Assembly (NCBI GenBank): GCA_022760475.1
Contig: JALEFZ010000090.1
Coordinates: forward strand, 1-32,331
DNA length: 32,331 nucleotides
Reading direction: 5' to 3'
Origin: Bacteroidia bacterium
GTDB taxonomy: Bacteria; Bacteroidota; Bacteroidia; J057
Translations under genes and position numbers: made by a program
Part shown: positions 8,542 through 16,403 of the stretch, piece after piece
How the letters are laid out: each line of letters begins with the position of its first letter
How positions within the stretch are numbered: position 1 is the first letter of the stretch
Notes under the pieces: model-generated
Database searches by the model: none
What the model saw: only the letters and a program-made list of their open reading frames with translations
What the model was told of the DNA's origin: nothing

Positions 8542-10860
8542 TTATTGGTTAATGAATTGACGGGCACGCTGGAAAAAGAGATTTTGCTCTTCAGGACTGG
8601 AAAGGAAAAAGTAAGATCCAGTCGCCCGCTCTACCCTGAGATAGTCAAGTAAAAATGAATACACTGCGTTGCTGGCCAGGATTTCTGTTTGCAACAAGGC
8701 CTCCTGGGCATCTATCAACTGTGCAATAGGAACGACTCCTTCACGATAGCCTTCTTGCGCTATTTTCAGGTTTTTCCTGGCTGCCTCGGCAGCTCTCTGC
8801 GCCAGACCGATCTCGGCGAATGAAGCTCCGGCTGCTTGCAAACTACTTCTAATGCGCAATTCAAGCTGATTCTGAAGGTCTTTTTGCTGGCTTTTTAGCC
8901 TGGCTAAATTCACAGTTGTTTGCTGCTTTTGGGCTGACCTGCTGTTTCCCTGGTAAATGGGAAAATTCAGCCCCAGTCCTACACTCCAGGTTACACCGGT
9001 AATGGGATCGGGCAATACTGCGGCAAACTCAGGAGGAATGGGATCGGTAGATTGATAACCTCCCTGATAAATGTTGTAGCCTGATTGAGCATTTAGGCCT
9101 AGGGTAGGCAGGTAAAATGCTCGTTTGTTGGATTGCAGCAATCTTTCCTGCGCCTGAAGGCTCAATTGAATTTGCTTCAACTCAGGCAAATTTCGTCTTC
9201 CTTCCGCTACCAGAAAATCTGACAGGCCAATCAATTGTCCAGGATCACTCAGGTAGGTAAATACCCTGTTGTCAAGGATAGACAGCAAGCTGTCTCCAAG
9301 TTCGGCATCGGCAAGGGCCAGGGGTTCATCCTGCGGACGGTTCAAAACCTGATTCAGGTTGAATTGCGCGCTTCGGAAATTCGCCTGTGCGTCATTGAGG
9401 TCAATTTTGTTGAGGGACAATTGAGTCTCCCAGCGGTAGACTTCAGAGATGCCAGAATAACCCACAGACTCTTTTTCTTTTGCCAGATTCAGGTTAATTC
9501 GCGTATTGTCGACGTTTTTATTTTGCAAACGAACAACCGAAGCGGCTAGAAGGATGTTGAAATACGCTTCTGCAGATTGGAGTACGACATCCAATTCTGT
9601 CTGGTCTTGGCTAGCGACTCGACTGGCTTGTAGCAATTTTTGAATCCGAAGGTTTGCATACAAAGGCTCTGCAAATAGAATTTGATCAAGTTGAGCACTT
9701 GCAGCCCAGGTGTAAGGCTGGGTGGAACCGAAAGAGGCAGCAGATCTTGCTTGATCTATGGCTGAAAAATTTGAACTCACTGAAAGTTCAGGTAATATCT
9801 CCGCCAAGGCCAAACGGATGTCCTGCTGTCCGGCCTCGGTTTCTCTTTGGCTTATCTTGAAGGATAGGTTTTGCGCCAAAGCCTCACCAATTACTCCACG
9901 AAGGTGAACCGGAGTTCCCTCAGGCTGAAGTTGGAGATTGATCAATCGTGCTTCACCCAAAGCCTTCCAGCTAGGATAGATTTGACTTTTTTCAACCGCA
10001 TCGAGGTTAATGACAAAATCTTCTCCAAGGGTGGTAGTTTTGGTGGGAAGCTTTGAGGCATCTTTCCCATCTAATATCGCCAAGGCATTCAAAGCAATCC
10101 TTCGGGCAAGAGAAAGGCTGGATTGTGATGCAGCCCTGCTTGCCATGGCACCGGCTTCCACCCACTCACTTCCCAGCATGGCAAAACTGGGCAAACCAGC
10201 TTCGCTAACTGCCTCAAGGAGTGCAGAAAGTTTTTCACCCTCATAATTAGGCCCCAATGGCAACAAATAGATGGCATCACAATCCTTTGGCAAAAGATTC
10301 AATACCTCTTCGGGGGATTCTCCATTAACAGGAATAAGGCTAATTTCTTCATCCTCCTGTACCAGATTATCCAACACATTTGCACTGGCTTGAACCAGGG
10401 GAGCCAATTCTCCATCAAGAAGTACGGCCAGTTGATTGTATTTCCTCATCTTTCGGAATTGGGCAAGGTCCTTTTCAGCGTCATAGGGAGACCTGATGTA
10501 ATTGAGGTTTTTCAAACCAGAACCTCCATCTTCCCCTGTGGTCAAGCGCTGGATATCATTGTCAAACACAGTCCCAATAATGGTAGGCTTCTTGTACTCC
10601 TTTTGGCCTATCATAGATTGGCTCGTCCTTGGCCCCAGGGTGACTATAAGGTCATAAGCTCCATCAGGCTTCTGAGGCCAACTAAGTACCTGATACTGGA
10701 TGTCCTTTCGTCCAGTTGAAATTGTATTCAGTTCCTCTTGGACCAATTTAACCAGCCCTTGAAAGCTGGTTCCCCCATCCTGCCATATGAGAACATTATG
10801 GTTCGGCTGAGCCAGTCCAATAGACAGCATACAAAATGAAAAAATCAGTGCGCGGATCAT
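8542..10860 (-). CDS. TolC-family outer-membrane efflux protein fused to an ABC substrate-binding-like N-terminal domain
   Basis: 772 residues, about 300 more than a normal TolC-like protein. A signal peptide (residues 1-17, ending SIGLA-Q) precedes a domain at about 23-305 that resembles periplasmic substrate-binding proteins of the ABC_sub_bind type. Its end, INLDAVEKSQIYPSWKALGE, matches the usual NlktA..lgi.iP..ll..A closing motif of that family. Residues about 320-745 form the TolC channel with its two-fold repeat: Ala/Gln/Asn-rich helices with LNQVLNRP in the first half, and YREGVVPIAQLIDAQEALLQ in the second. It is the first efflux component of the unit and would export through the outer membrane. 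The N-terminal domain may act as a periplasmic sensor or capture module; that is inference. Confidence 0.88.
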   Translation of the reverse strand: MIRALIFSFCMLSIGLAQPNHNVLIWQDGGTSFQGLVKLVQEELNTISTGRKDIQYQVLSWPQKPDGAYDLIVTLGPRTSQSMIGQKEYKKPTIIGTVFDNDIQRLTTGEDGGSGLKNLNYIRSPYDAEKDLAQFRKMRKYNQLAVLLDGELAPLVQASANVLDNLVQEDEEISLIPVNGESPEEVLNLLPKDCDAIYLLPLGPNYEGEKLSALLEAVSEAGLPSFAMLGSEWVEAGAMASRAASQSSLSLARRIALNALAILDGKDASKLPTKTTTLGEDFVINLDAVEKSQIYPSWKALGEARLINLQLQPEGTPVHLRGVIGEALAQNLSFKISQRETEAGQQDIRLALAEILPELSVSSNFSAIDQARSAASFGSTQPYTWAASAQLDQILFAEPLYANLRIQKLLQASRVASQDQTELDVVLQSAEAYFNILLAASVVRLQNKNVDNTRINLNLAKEKESVGYSGISEVYRWETQLSLNKIDLNDAQANFRSAQFNLNQVLNRPQDEPLALADAELGDSLLSILDNRVFTYLSDPGQLIGLSDFLVAEGRRNLPELKQIQLSLQAQERLLQSNKRAFYLPTLGLNAQSGYNIYQGGYQSTDPIPPEFAAVLPDPITGVTWSVGLGLNFPIYQGNSRSAQKQQTTVNLARLKSQQKDLQNQLELRIRSSLQAAGASFAEIGLAQRAAEAARKNLKIAQEGYREGVVPIAQLIDAQEALLQTEILASNAVYSFLLDYLRVERATGSYFFLSSPEEQNLFFQRARQFINQ

Positions 10861-10929
10861 GATTAGGTTGATGATTGGATAGTTAATGAGAAAGCCCCAC
10901 GTTCAGGAAATATGAAATCAATAAAGCTA

Positions 10930-11292
10930 TTAATCCTCCACCCTGGTCCAGGTTCTGGTATATGACATGAAGCCGTACTTTACTGTCATATCCAGGGACT
11001 TTCCTTCGTCTTTCAACTTGAATTTAGCGGGATATGCAGCATTCTTTTTTAGGGAATACACTTTCCCTTCCCATCCTTTTGAAGTGGCCTTGAGGTCAAT
11101 GAAAATTTGTGTTCCCATTTTATCCTTCGCCTTTTCATTCTTTGCCCATACCAGTTTACCCTGGTACATATTGCCCTCTTCGGCAACCTTTACGTGGGCG
11201 TTTCCTTCCTCATTCAGCCATGTTCCACTGATTTGGGCTTTTGCGGCAAGACAGCTAAGTGTCAATAAGATAAGAATTATAAAATGTCTCAT
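10930..11292 (-). CDS. DUF2147 family exported protein
   Basis: 120 residues. A signal peptide (1-19, ending LAAKA-Q) is followed by the compact beta-barrel pattern of DUF2147: ISGTWLNEEGNAHVKVAEEG, then YQGKLVWA, and the closing YTRTWTRVED. The family is small and periplasmic or secreted, and its function is unknown. The gene lies 69 bases upstream of the TolC-like gene on the same strand, so it is likely the first gene of the efflux operon. Its leader is A-rich with repeated AAAC units, as is usual for Bacteroidota translation starts. Confidence 0.85.
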   Translation of the reverse strand: MRHFIILILLTLSCLAAKAQISGTWLNEEGNAHVKVAEEGNMYQGKLVWAKNEKAKDKMGTQIFIDLKATSKGWEGKVYSLKKNAAYPAKFKLKDEGKSLDMTVKYGFMSYTRTWTRVED

Positions 11293-11542
11293 GTTTGTTT
11301 GTTTTGGTTTGTTTTTATTCTTTTTGCAAATAGCCTTTTTACTCAGCAGCTTTCAATTTTGATCAACCATTGAATCAAAAAGTGCCATCAATGCGCTATT
11401 TTATTCAACCAATCACTTGCTGAGGGAATGAGTCGATTAGTGGTGTGATTGTTACCATTGATTGAAAGACTTGGGAAAAAAGCTCATTAAGGACGATATT
11501 TTGCCTTACAAGCTATTTACAGGAAAATTCAGTTAGAAAAAT
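11293..11542. promoter_or_regulatory. Divergent promoter region between efflux operon and LytS/LytTR genes
   Basis: 250 bases between divergently transcribed units. It carries an 8-base direct repeat ACCATTGA at 11366-11373 and 11454-11461, a 7-bp inverted repeat CAATCAC/GTGATTG (11410-11416 and 11445-11451), and TTTTGAT/ATCAAAA around the first copy. These are candidate operators for the LytTR regulator encoded next door. No specific promoter element could be fixed by eye. Confidence 0.4.
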
Positions 11543-12691
11543 TTGACAGATACATTTACATACCAGAAAGGCGGTCATCATTATATTTTGGGGTTAGACT
11601 TTAAACCGCAAAACTTTCGCTACTTCCTCTGGAGCATACAGGTTACCTTTTGGCTCTTATGGTTCTTGCTTGCCTTTAACTCATATCCGGCCAAATTCTG
11701 TAAATATGGCCCACTGGTTTTTGCCTTTAGCTACCTTCCGTTTTTGATCTGTGAGGTCTATTTTAATTACCTTGTTTTGGTGCCGCGATTCCTTGCCAAA
11801 AGGAAATATGGAATTTACTTCCTTTCTATCCTTGGGCTTATTGTATCATTTCAATTGATCCGCTTTTACGTCGACCATATTCTATTTGACAATGCAGAAA
11901 TCTTCAAAAAGCGCTTATACATGGGCGTGGCCTTGTCTTTTTTCCTGCTGACCATCACAACCATGTTTAAGTTTGTGGAAGCCTGGTTCAAAATGAGCCA
12001 GTTACAGGTAGAAATGCAAAATGAAAAACTGCGTTCTGAACTTCAGTTCTTACGGTCACAGGTAAACCCCCACTTTCTATTTAACACCCTTAACAACCTC
12101 TATTCCTTGACACTGGTTCAGGACGAAAGGGCACCCAAAATGGTGGCACAACTTTCCGAGATGATGCGCTACCTGATATATGACAGCAGCACTACACAAA
12201 TCAAGTTATGGAGAGAGATAGAATTGATGAACAGCTACATTGAACTTCAGCAGCTCCAGTATGAGGATGAACGCAACATTGATATATACTTCGAGGGGAT
12301 CAAGAACAAACACCTAATAGCTCCATTGTTGTTGATCAGCTTTTTGGAAAACTGTTTTAAGCATGGGGATATGGCGACCAACAGGGAGGCATGGATTTCT
12401 GTGAGTGCCATAATTGAAGAAGAAAATGAGTTGCATTTGAGTTTTGCCAATAGCTATCGCTTCAGTTCTTCTGAAGATGCTACGGAGGGAGGCATCGGCC
12501 TACAAAATGCCAAAAGGCAACTGGAACTCAACTATCCCGAAAGGCATAAACTGGAAATCATTAGGGGAAGCGATGAGTTCAGGGTAGAACTACACATTGA
12601 ACTTGACACTCAAGAAAGCCCTGAAGAAGAAGTTGACATAAGAACACCTGCATTTCAATCCGTTAACAAGAGAAAAGATGAGCAAATTTAA
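11543..12691 (+). CDS. LytS-type sensor histidine kinase (His_kinase family)
   Basis: 382 residues. Four membrane helices (about 27-46, 57-79, 91-111 and 127-143) form the sensor. A short coiled linker follows, and then the His_kinase box with the phosphoacceptor H177 in QVNPHFLFNTLNNL. The ATP-binding half has N270 in FLENCFKHG and the glycine box EGGIGLQNAKRQL. The start is TTG at 11543, the first start-like codon after an in-frame TAG at 11534; no ATG exists before the third membrane helix. The C-terminus overlaps the response regulator gene by 14 bases, so the two are translated together. This kinase class usually senses membrane-associated or small-molecule signals. Confidence 0.93.
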   Translation: MTDTFTYQKGGHHYILGLDFKPQNFRYFLWSIQVTFWLLWFLLAFNSYPAKFCKYGPLVFAFSYLPFLICEVYFNYLVLVPRFLAKRKYGIYFLSILGLIVSFQLIRFYVDHILFDNAEIFKKRLYMGVALSFFLLTITTMFKFVEAWFKMSQLQVEMQNEKLRSELQFLRSQVNPHFLFNTLNNLYSLTLVQDERAPKMVAQLSEMMRYLIYDSSTTQIKLWREIELMNSYIELQQLQYEDERNIDIYFEGIKNKHLIAPLLLISFLENCFKHGDMATNREAWISVSAIIEEENELHLSFANSYRFSSSEDATEGGIGLQNAKRQLELNYPERHKLEIIRGSDEFRVELHIELDTQESPEEEVDIRTPAFQSVNKRKDEQI

Positions 12692-13415
12692 GGTATTGAT
12701 TGTGGATGATGAGTCTTTGGCTCGAAAGCTCTTAAACGAACATGCAAGCAAAATGCCTCAACTTGAGGTGGTTGCTCAATGCAAAACAGCCCTGGAGGCC
12801 CAGGCCGTTTTGTTGAATCACCACATTGATATTTTATTGTTGGATATACAAATGCCTGACCTCACAGGCCTGGAGTTTTTACGGACGCTTCGAAATCAAC
12901 CTGCCACCATCCTGACAACTGCCTATGTAGAATATGCAGTAGATGCCTATGACCTTGAAGTAGTAGATTACTTGCTTAAACCCATTGTATTTGAGCGATT
13001 TTTCCGAGCGGTGAGCAGGGCAATGGGACGCAACTCCAGACAAATTGATGCCCAGGCTACTGTGAATTTGCCCTCAGTGGAGCCTAAAAACTCCAGGGAA
13101 TCTCTTTTTGTAAAAACCGATCAACGCCTAGTTCAGGTTAACTATTCTGATATCAGATACATTGAGGGATTGAGGGAATACGTTCGTATTCATACTACTC
13201 AGGATCAATTGATTGTTTTGCAGTCCCTTAGCCGCCTGTTGGATGCCCTCCCAAAGGAGAAATTTGCAAGGATTCACCGGAGCTACATCATAAACCTGGA
13301 ATACATTGACAGCATTGTTGGAAATATGGTTTACCTGGACGATACAGAGTTACCTATCAGTAAGGGACAAAGGGAGGCTTTCCTTAACCTGATCAATAGG
13401 GATCGCTTGTTTTAG
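12678..13415 (+). CDS. LytTR-family response regulator
   Basis: 245 residues. The receiver domain (about 4-115) has the acidic pair D10/D11, phosphoacceptor D56 in LLLDIQMPD, T80 in ILTTAY and K101 in DYLLKP. The C-terminal LytTR DNA-binding domain (about 140-242) contains YIEGLREYVRIHT, RIHRSYIINLEYI and the closing LPISKGQREAFLN. It is the partner of the overlapping kinase gene. The divergent position suggests it controls the DUF2147-TolC-adaptor-RND unit, which is inference. Confidence 0.95.
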   Translation: MSKFKVLIVDDESLARKLLNEHASKMPQLEVVAQCKTALEAQAVLLNHHIDILLLDIQMPDLTGLEFLRTLRNQPATILTTAYVEYAVDAYDLEVVDYLLKPIVFERFFRAVSRAMGRNSRQIDAQATVNLPSVEPKNSRESLFVKTDQRLVQVNYSDIRYIEGLREYVRIHTTQDQLIVLQSLSRLLDALPKEKFARIHRSYIINLEYIDSIVGNMVYLDDTELPISKGQREAFLNLINRDRLF

Positions 13416-13489
13416 CACTAAGGGTTTATCCTATTTTCAAAATAATGGAGAGAGAGGAACTTATCTGCTAGCTGCCTCTAAGCGGAAGT

Positions 13490-13570
13490 ATGCAAATCAT
13501 AAACATTTTTAGGAGGATAAGGATATTCTCAAAAATTGGGGATACTTTTAATCAAATCTTATCCTTATGA
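13490..13570 (+). CDS. Possible 26-residue leader ORF
   Basis: An ATG at 13490 opens a 26-codon frame rich in Ile, Phe and Arg (MQIINIFRRIRIFSKIGDT at its start). Its TGA overlaps the ATG of the next small ORF as ATGA, the usual form of translational coupling. No domain is recognisable, and the length makes chance a real possibility. Confidence 0.2.
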   Translation: MQIINIFRRIRIFSKIGDTFNQILSL

Positions 13571-13713
13571 AACCACAAAAACTTCTTAAAGTGTTTAACT
13601 CCTTAACCCCAATTAATCAAAAAATTGCGCTTATTTTTCTTGAATACCTGGCTAAGAGATCTCCTTCATCCAAAAAAGATAGATCTACTTCAGAGCCGAA
13701 AGCTTCTAGGTGA
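13567..13713 (+). CDS. Possible 48-residue small protein
   Basis: An ATG at 13567 opens a 48-codon frame. It has an amphipathic, partly hydrophobic first half (KLLKVFNSLTPINQKIALIF) and a basic, Ser/Lys-rich tail. A terminator-like hairpin stands 67 bases after the stop, which fits a short independent transcript. The leader has an inverted repeat GGATAAG (13514-13520) and CTTATCC (13559-13565) just before the ATG. I do not recognise the protein. It lies 151 bases after the LytTR gene and could be its last cotranscribed ORF. Confidence 0.35.
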   Translation: MKPQKLLKVFNSLTPINQKIALIFLEYLAKRSPSSKKDRSTSEPKASR

Positions 13714-13765
13714 AAGAGCCCTTGAAGGTTGAGCTTTAATTGCTTATCGATTTTATGTGCATGGT

Positions 13766-13811
13766 CATATCTAGTTAGGAAAAAGCCCTAATATAGATAT
13801 GGCTTTTTTTT
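13766..13811 (+). terminator. Terminator with overlapping alternative hairpin
   Basis: AAAAAGCC (13780-13787) pairs with GGCTTTTT (13801-13808) around a 13-base loop and continues into a run of eight T, a standard intrinsic terminator. A second, longer hairpin (13766-13779 with 13787-13801, 13 pairs and one small internal loop) uses the same bases, so the two cannot form together. Confidence 0.65.
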
Positions 13812-14383
13812 GCCCGCCCCCCTTCCTCTCCTGAATTACTGTAATGGGATCAATTTAGAGGGAATCCAAACTCCATAGCCCTAGCCTGGTATTTGGACCT
13901 ACATTCATTTGTTTACTGCTAAGAAAACTTCGCCTTATTGAACTTTCCTCCCCAATTTCTACGAAGCTACTATCCCCATTACTGGGGAATTTGAAGTCTA
14001 CCCGACCCATTTGGTATCAATTCCCAAAAAAGCGTCGTAATCTTACACAGAAATCAGGAACAACTTCTTACGGGAAGTAGCCTAAAAAAAAGGAAAACTT
14101 TTAGCAGATGTAATTCATTGGATCAAAACCAATGGGCAAGGAATTTTTTGCCCATTATGAAAAGGAATCATTGACATTGGAAGAGGCTGGCTTTCTAATG
14201 AAAGGCTTTCTATCTCGAAATCAACTTGATCTGACAAAATCCAAGCAAATCACATCGACAAGAAGAGTTTCCGAAACATAAGTTAAAAACACAAAATCGA
14301 ACAAGTCGGGACAAATTTTAGCTCCCTGGATTGCTCGAGGACCGAATTGCACTTTATTAAACATTCAACAAATATTCAAAAAC
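13812..14383. other. Gene-free stretch with possible relic coding sequence
   Basis: 572 bases without an intact gene. Forward frame 13921-14160 gives protein-like segments (NFYEATIPITGEFEVYP, then SYTEIRNNFLREVA, then KLLADVIHWIKTNGQG) broken by in-frame stops at 13939, 14038, 14083 and 14158. A 49-codon ORF in another frame (14132-14281, MGKEFFAHYEKESLTLEEAG at its start) overlaps the end. This could be a decayed gene, but I cannot name a parent family and chance is not excluded. The right end contains the leader of the PF03640-type lipoprotein gene. Confidence 0.25.
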
Positions 14384-15181
14384 ATGAAAAGTTTCAGGAA
14401 TTATTTCAATCTATTGGGGTTTGCAGTAGTACTATTAGCCTTGGTAACCAGCTGTAAGGAAGACATCTACGGTGGAGAGGAAAATCTTCAGTTCAAACTT
14501 GTCGACAACAATGATTTTGGAAAAATCCTTGTTAACCAAAACAATCAGTCCATCTATTTCTTCGCAGATGACGTTACTGGTAGCAGCAATTGTACAGACG
14601 GATGTCTGGATGCCTGGCCAAAAGTAACAGGAGACGTTTACGAACTTGCCTCTGGCCTGTATGATGAAGATTTCGGTACAATTGATGCAGGATATGGCGA
14701 AAAGCAAATCACCTACAAAGGATGGCCGTTGTATTACTACTCTCCAAGCGGAGACGGTGAGTTGGAAGCTGCATGGGAAACCAAAGGCGACGGAGTAGGA
14801 AGCGTATGGCACATTGCCAAGCCTGATTACAATGTCCTTCTTGGACGTCAGGAGGTGGAGCCCGGTAAAAAGATGATGTACCTGACCAATGACCGCGGAG
14901 TGAGCTTCTACACCAATTCTGCAGACGGTGAAAATGCTTCAACTTGTACAGGTGGATGTGCAGATGTATGGCCTCCATTCAAAAAGGTTGAATTGGTACT
15001 TCCTTCTTCTCTTTACGAAAATGATTTTGCAGAGGCTTACCGCGACGACAACCTAGGCCCTCAGTTCTCCTACAAAGGTGCCCCTGTATACTACTTCTCT
15101 CAGGATGAGGGTAAAATGGGGAGTGTAAAAGGACAAAATGGAGGTCCAAACAAGACTTTCTACGTAGCCGAAAAGAAGTAA
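14384..15181 (+). CDS. Lipoprotein with two secreted-repeat (PF03640-type) domains
   Basis: 265 residues. A lipoprotein signal ends in LALVTSC (Cys at 24). Two related units follow, roughly 36-145 and 150-263. Each has a stretch like IYFFADDVTGSSNCTDGCLD or VSFYTNSADGENASTCTGGC, that is a C-x3-C pair followed by AWP or VWPP. Each then has an ITYKGWPLYYYSPS or FSYKGAPVYYFSQ strand and ends with a WHIAKP or FYVAEKK motif. This is the pattern of the secreted repeat family of unknown function (PF03640, lipoprotein_15). The protein should sit on the outer membrane or face the periplasm. The gene is a single unit with a strong terminator after it. Confidence 0.85.
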   Translation: MKSFRNYFNLLGFAVVLLALVTSCKEDIYGGEENLQFKLVDNNDFGKILVNQNNQSIYFFADDVTGSSNCTDGCLDAWPKVTGDVYELASGLYDEDFGTIDAGYGEKQITYKGWPLYYYSPSGDGELEAAWETKGDGVGSVWHIAKPDYNVLLGRQEVEPGKKMMYLTNDRGVSFYTNSADGENASTCTGGCADVWPPFKKVELVLPSSLYENDFAEAYRDDNLGPQFSYKGAPVYYFSQDEGKMGSVKGQNGGPNKTFYVAEKK

Positions 15182-15208
15182 TTTTTTGATAAATAAACGG
15201 TTAGCTTG

Positions 15209-15243
15209 CTTAGCCATCTCCAGTTGGAGATGGCTAAGTTTTT
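15209..15243 (+). terminator. Intrinsic terminator of the PF03640-type lipoprotein gene
   Basis: A perfect 13-bp stem (CTTAGCCATCTCC with GGAGATGGCTAAG, 15209-15221 and 15226-15238) has a 4-base loop and is followed by five T residues. It stands 28 bases after the stop codon and separates this gene from the convergent desulfhydrase-like gene. Confidence 0.9.
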
Positions 15244-15426
15244 CTATAAATCCCTTCAAAGTCTTAATAAACTCGCCTCGGAGATTAATATAATTTGGTC
15301 ATTTAGGGGGAAGAGGGTGGATATCAAACAGTATGAAAACTGGTATGCAATTTAGGCAAACTAAAAAAGTTGAATCCCTGATTAACTATATTGATCTTCA
15401 AAGACTTATCCAAAGTCCTAAAGAAT

Positions 15427-16389
15427 TCACTTGGCAAATAGCTGTACATTCCCTCCTGTATGTAGAAAGAGGATATTTTTGCCTTTAAACTTTTCCTCTT
15501 TTCCTACTAAATCAATTAATCCAGAAGCTCCCTTTCCTGTATATACCCTGTCCAGGAGCACCCCCTCCTTTTTTGCGAACACTTCTATAGCCTCTTCTCC
15601 TTTAGGAGTGGGGACTCCATATGCCTCCCCTATGTAAGAATCATCAATCTGAATGTAATGGGTATCGAGCCTTTTGCTTATGTCTAGCAGGTCAAGTGTC
15701 TGGTTGGCCAGGATATCGACAACCTTTGCCAAGCCCTCCTTTTCCCGGCTTACACTTATTCCCAATATGTCCGTATCCCAATCAAAAGCTACCTTACCCG
15801 CCATCAGGCCAGCCTGGGTTCCCCCCGATCCCGTAGAAAAAATCAGGTAATCAAACTTAGTCCCTTCAACTTTTTCATAGGCCATGACTTCCTCCACGAA
15901 TCTCACATATCCAAGTCCTCCAATATCAGTAGAGCCTCCGGAAGGCATACGATAAGGCTTTTCGCCCTTTCCCAACAATTCCTGCTCCCATTCCCATGCC
16001 CTCTTTTTTGTGATTCCTTCCTCTAAATGAATGATTTCAGCTCCAAATAGATGATTAAGGAGAAGATTCCCGGTCGGACTTTCAGGCTTTTTCCCTTTCA
16101 AGACCAACTTCGCATCAAGTCCATTGCTGATGGCATAGGCTGTAGCTAAGCGGCAAAAATTCGATTGATTCGCCCCAATGGCTATGACAGAGTTACAGCC
16201 CTTATTCTTCGCATCTGCTATCAGAAAGTCCAACTTACGGGTTTTATTCCCTCCAAAAGACATGCCTGTCAAATCATCGCGTTTGATGAAGAGATTAGCA
16301 CCAAGCTCCTCGGAAAGGTAATTCAATTTATGAATGGGTGTAGGCAGGTTGGAAAGGCCAAGATTAGGAAATTTATCGGTAATGCTCAT
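15427..16389 (-). CDS. PLP-dependent D-cysteine desulfhydrase / ACC deaminase family enzyme
   Basis: 320 residues, the usual length. The PLP-binding Lys is K49 in SFGGNKTRKL. S76 in GANQSN matches the conserved QSN of the family. The phosphate-binding loop is GSGGTQAGL (187-195), and the protein ends with LFLHTGGNVQLF. At the position where ACC deaminases carry Glu (YEGK), this protein has VYTGK (T284), as D-cysteine desulfhydrases do. D-cysteine to pyruvate, H2S and ammonia is therefore the better guess than ACC deamination. It starts 14 bases after the stop of the receiver-CHAT gene on the same strand, so it is probably the last gene of the kinase unit. A link to that signalling system is inferred from position only. 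Confidence 0.88.
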   Translation of the reverse strand: MSITDKFPNLGLSNLPTPIHKLNYLSEELGANLFIKRDDLTGMSFGGNKTRKLDFLIADAKNKGCNSVIAIGANQSNFCRLATAYAISNGLDAKLVLKGKKPESPTGNLLLNHLFGAEIIHLEEGITKKRAWEWEQELLGKGEKPYRMPSGGSTDIGGLGYVRFVEEVMAYEKVEGTKFDYLIFSTGSGGTQAGLMAGKVAFDWDTDILGISVSREKEGLAKVVDILANQTLDLLDISKRLDTHYIQIDDSYIGEAYGVPTPKGEEAIEVFAKKEGVLLDRVYTGKGASGLIDLVGKEEKFKGKNILFLHTGGNVQLFAK

Positions 16390-16403
16390 CAGTTAGGTTT
16401 AAT

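Noticed and set aside
15427..16389. Naming the PLP enzyme an ACC deaminase
   Set aside because: The position carrying Glu in ACC deaminases is Thr (VYTGK), which favours D-cysteine desulfhydrase-type activity.
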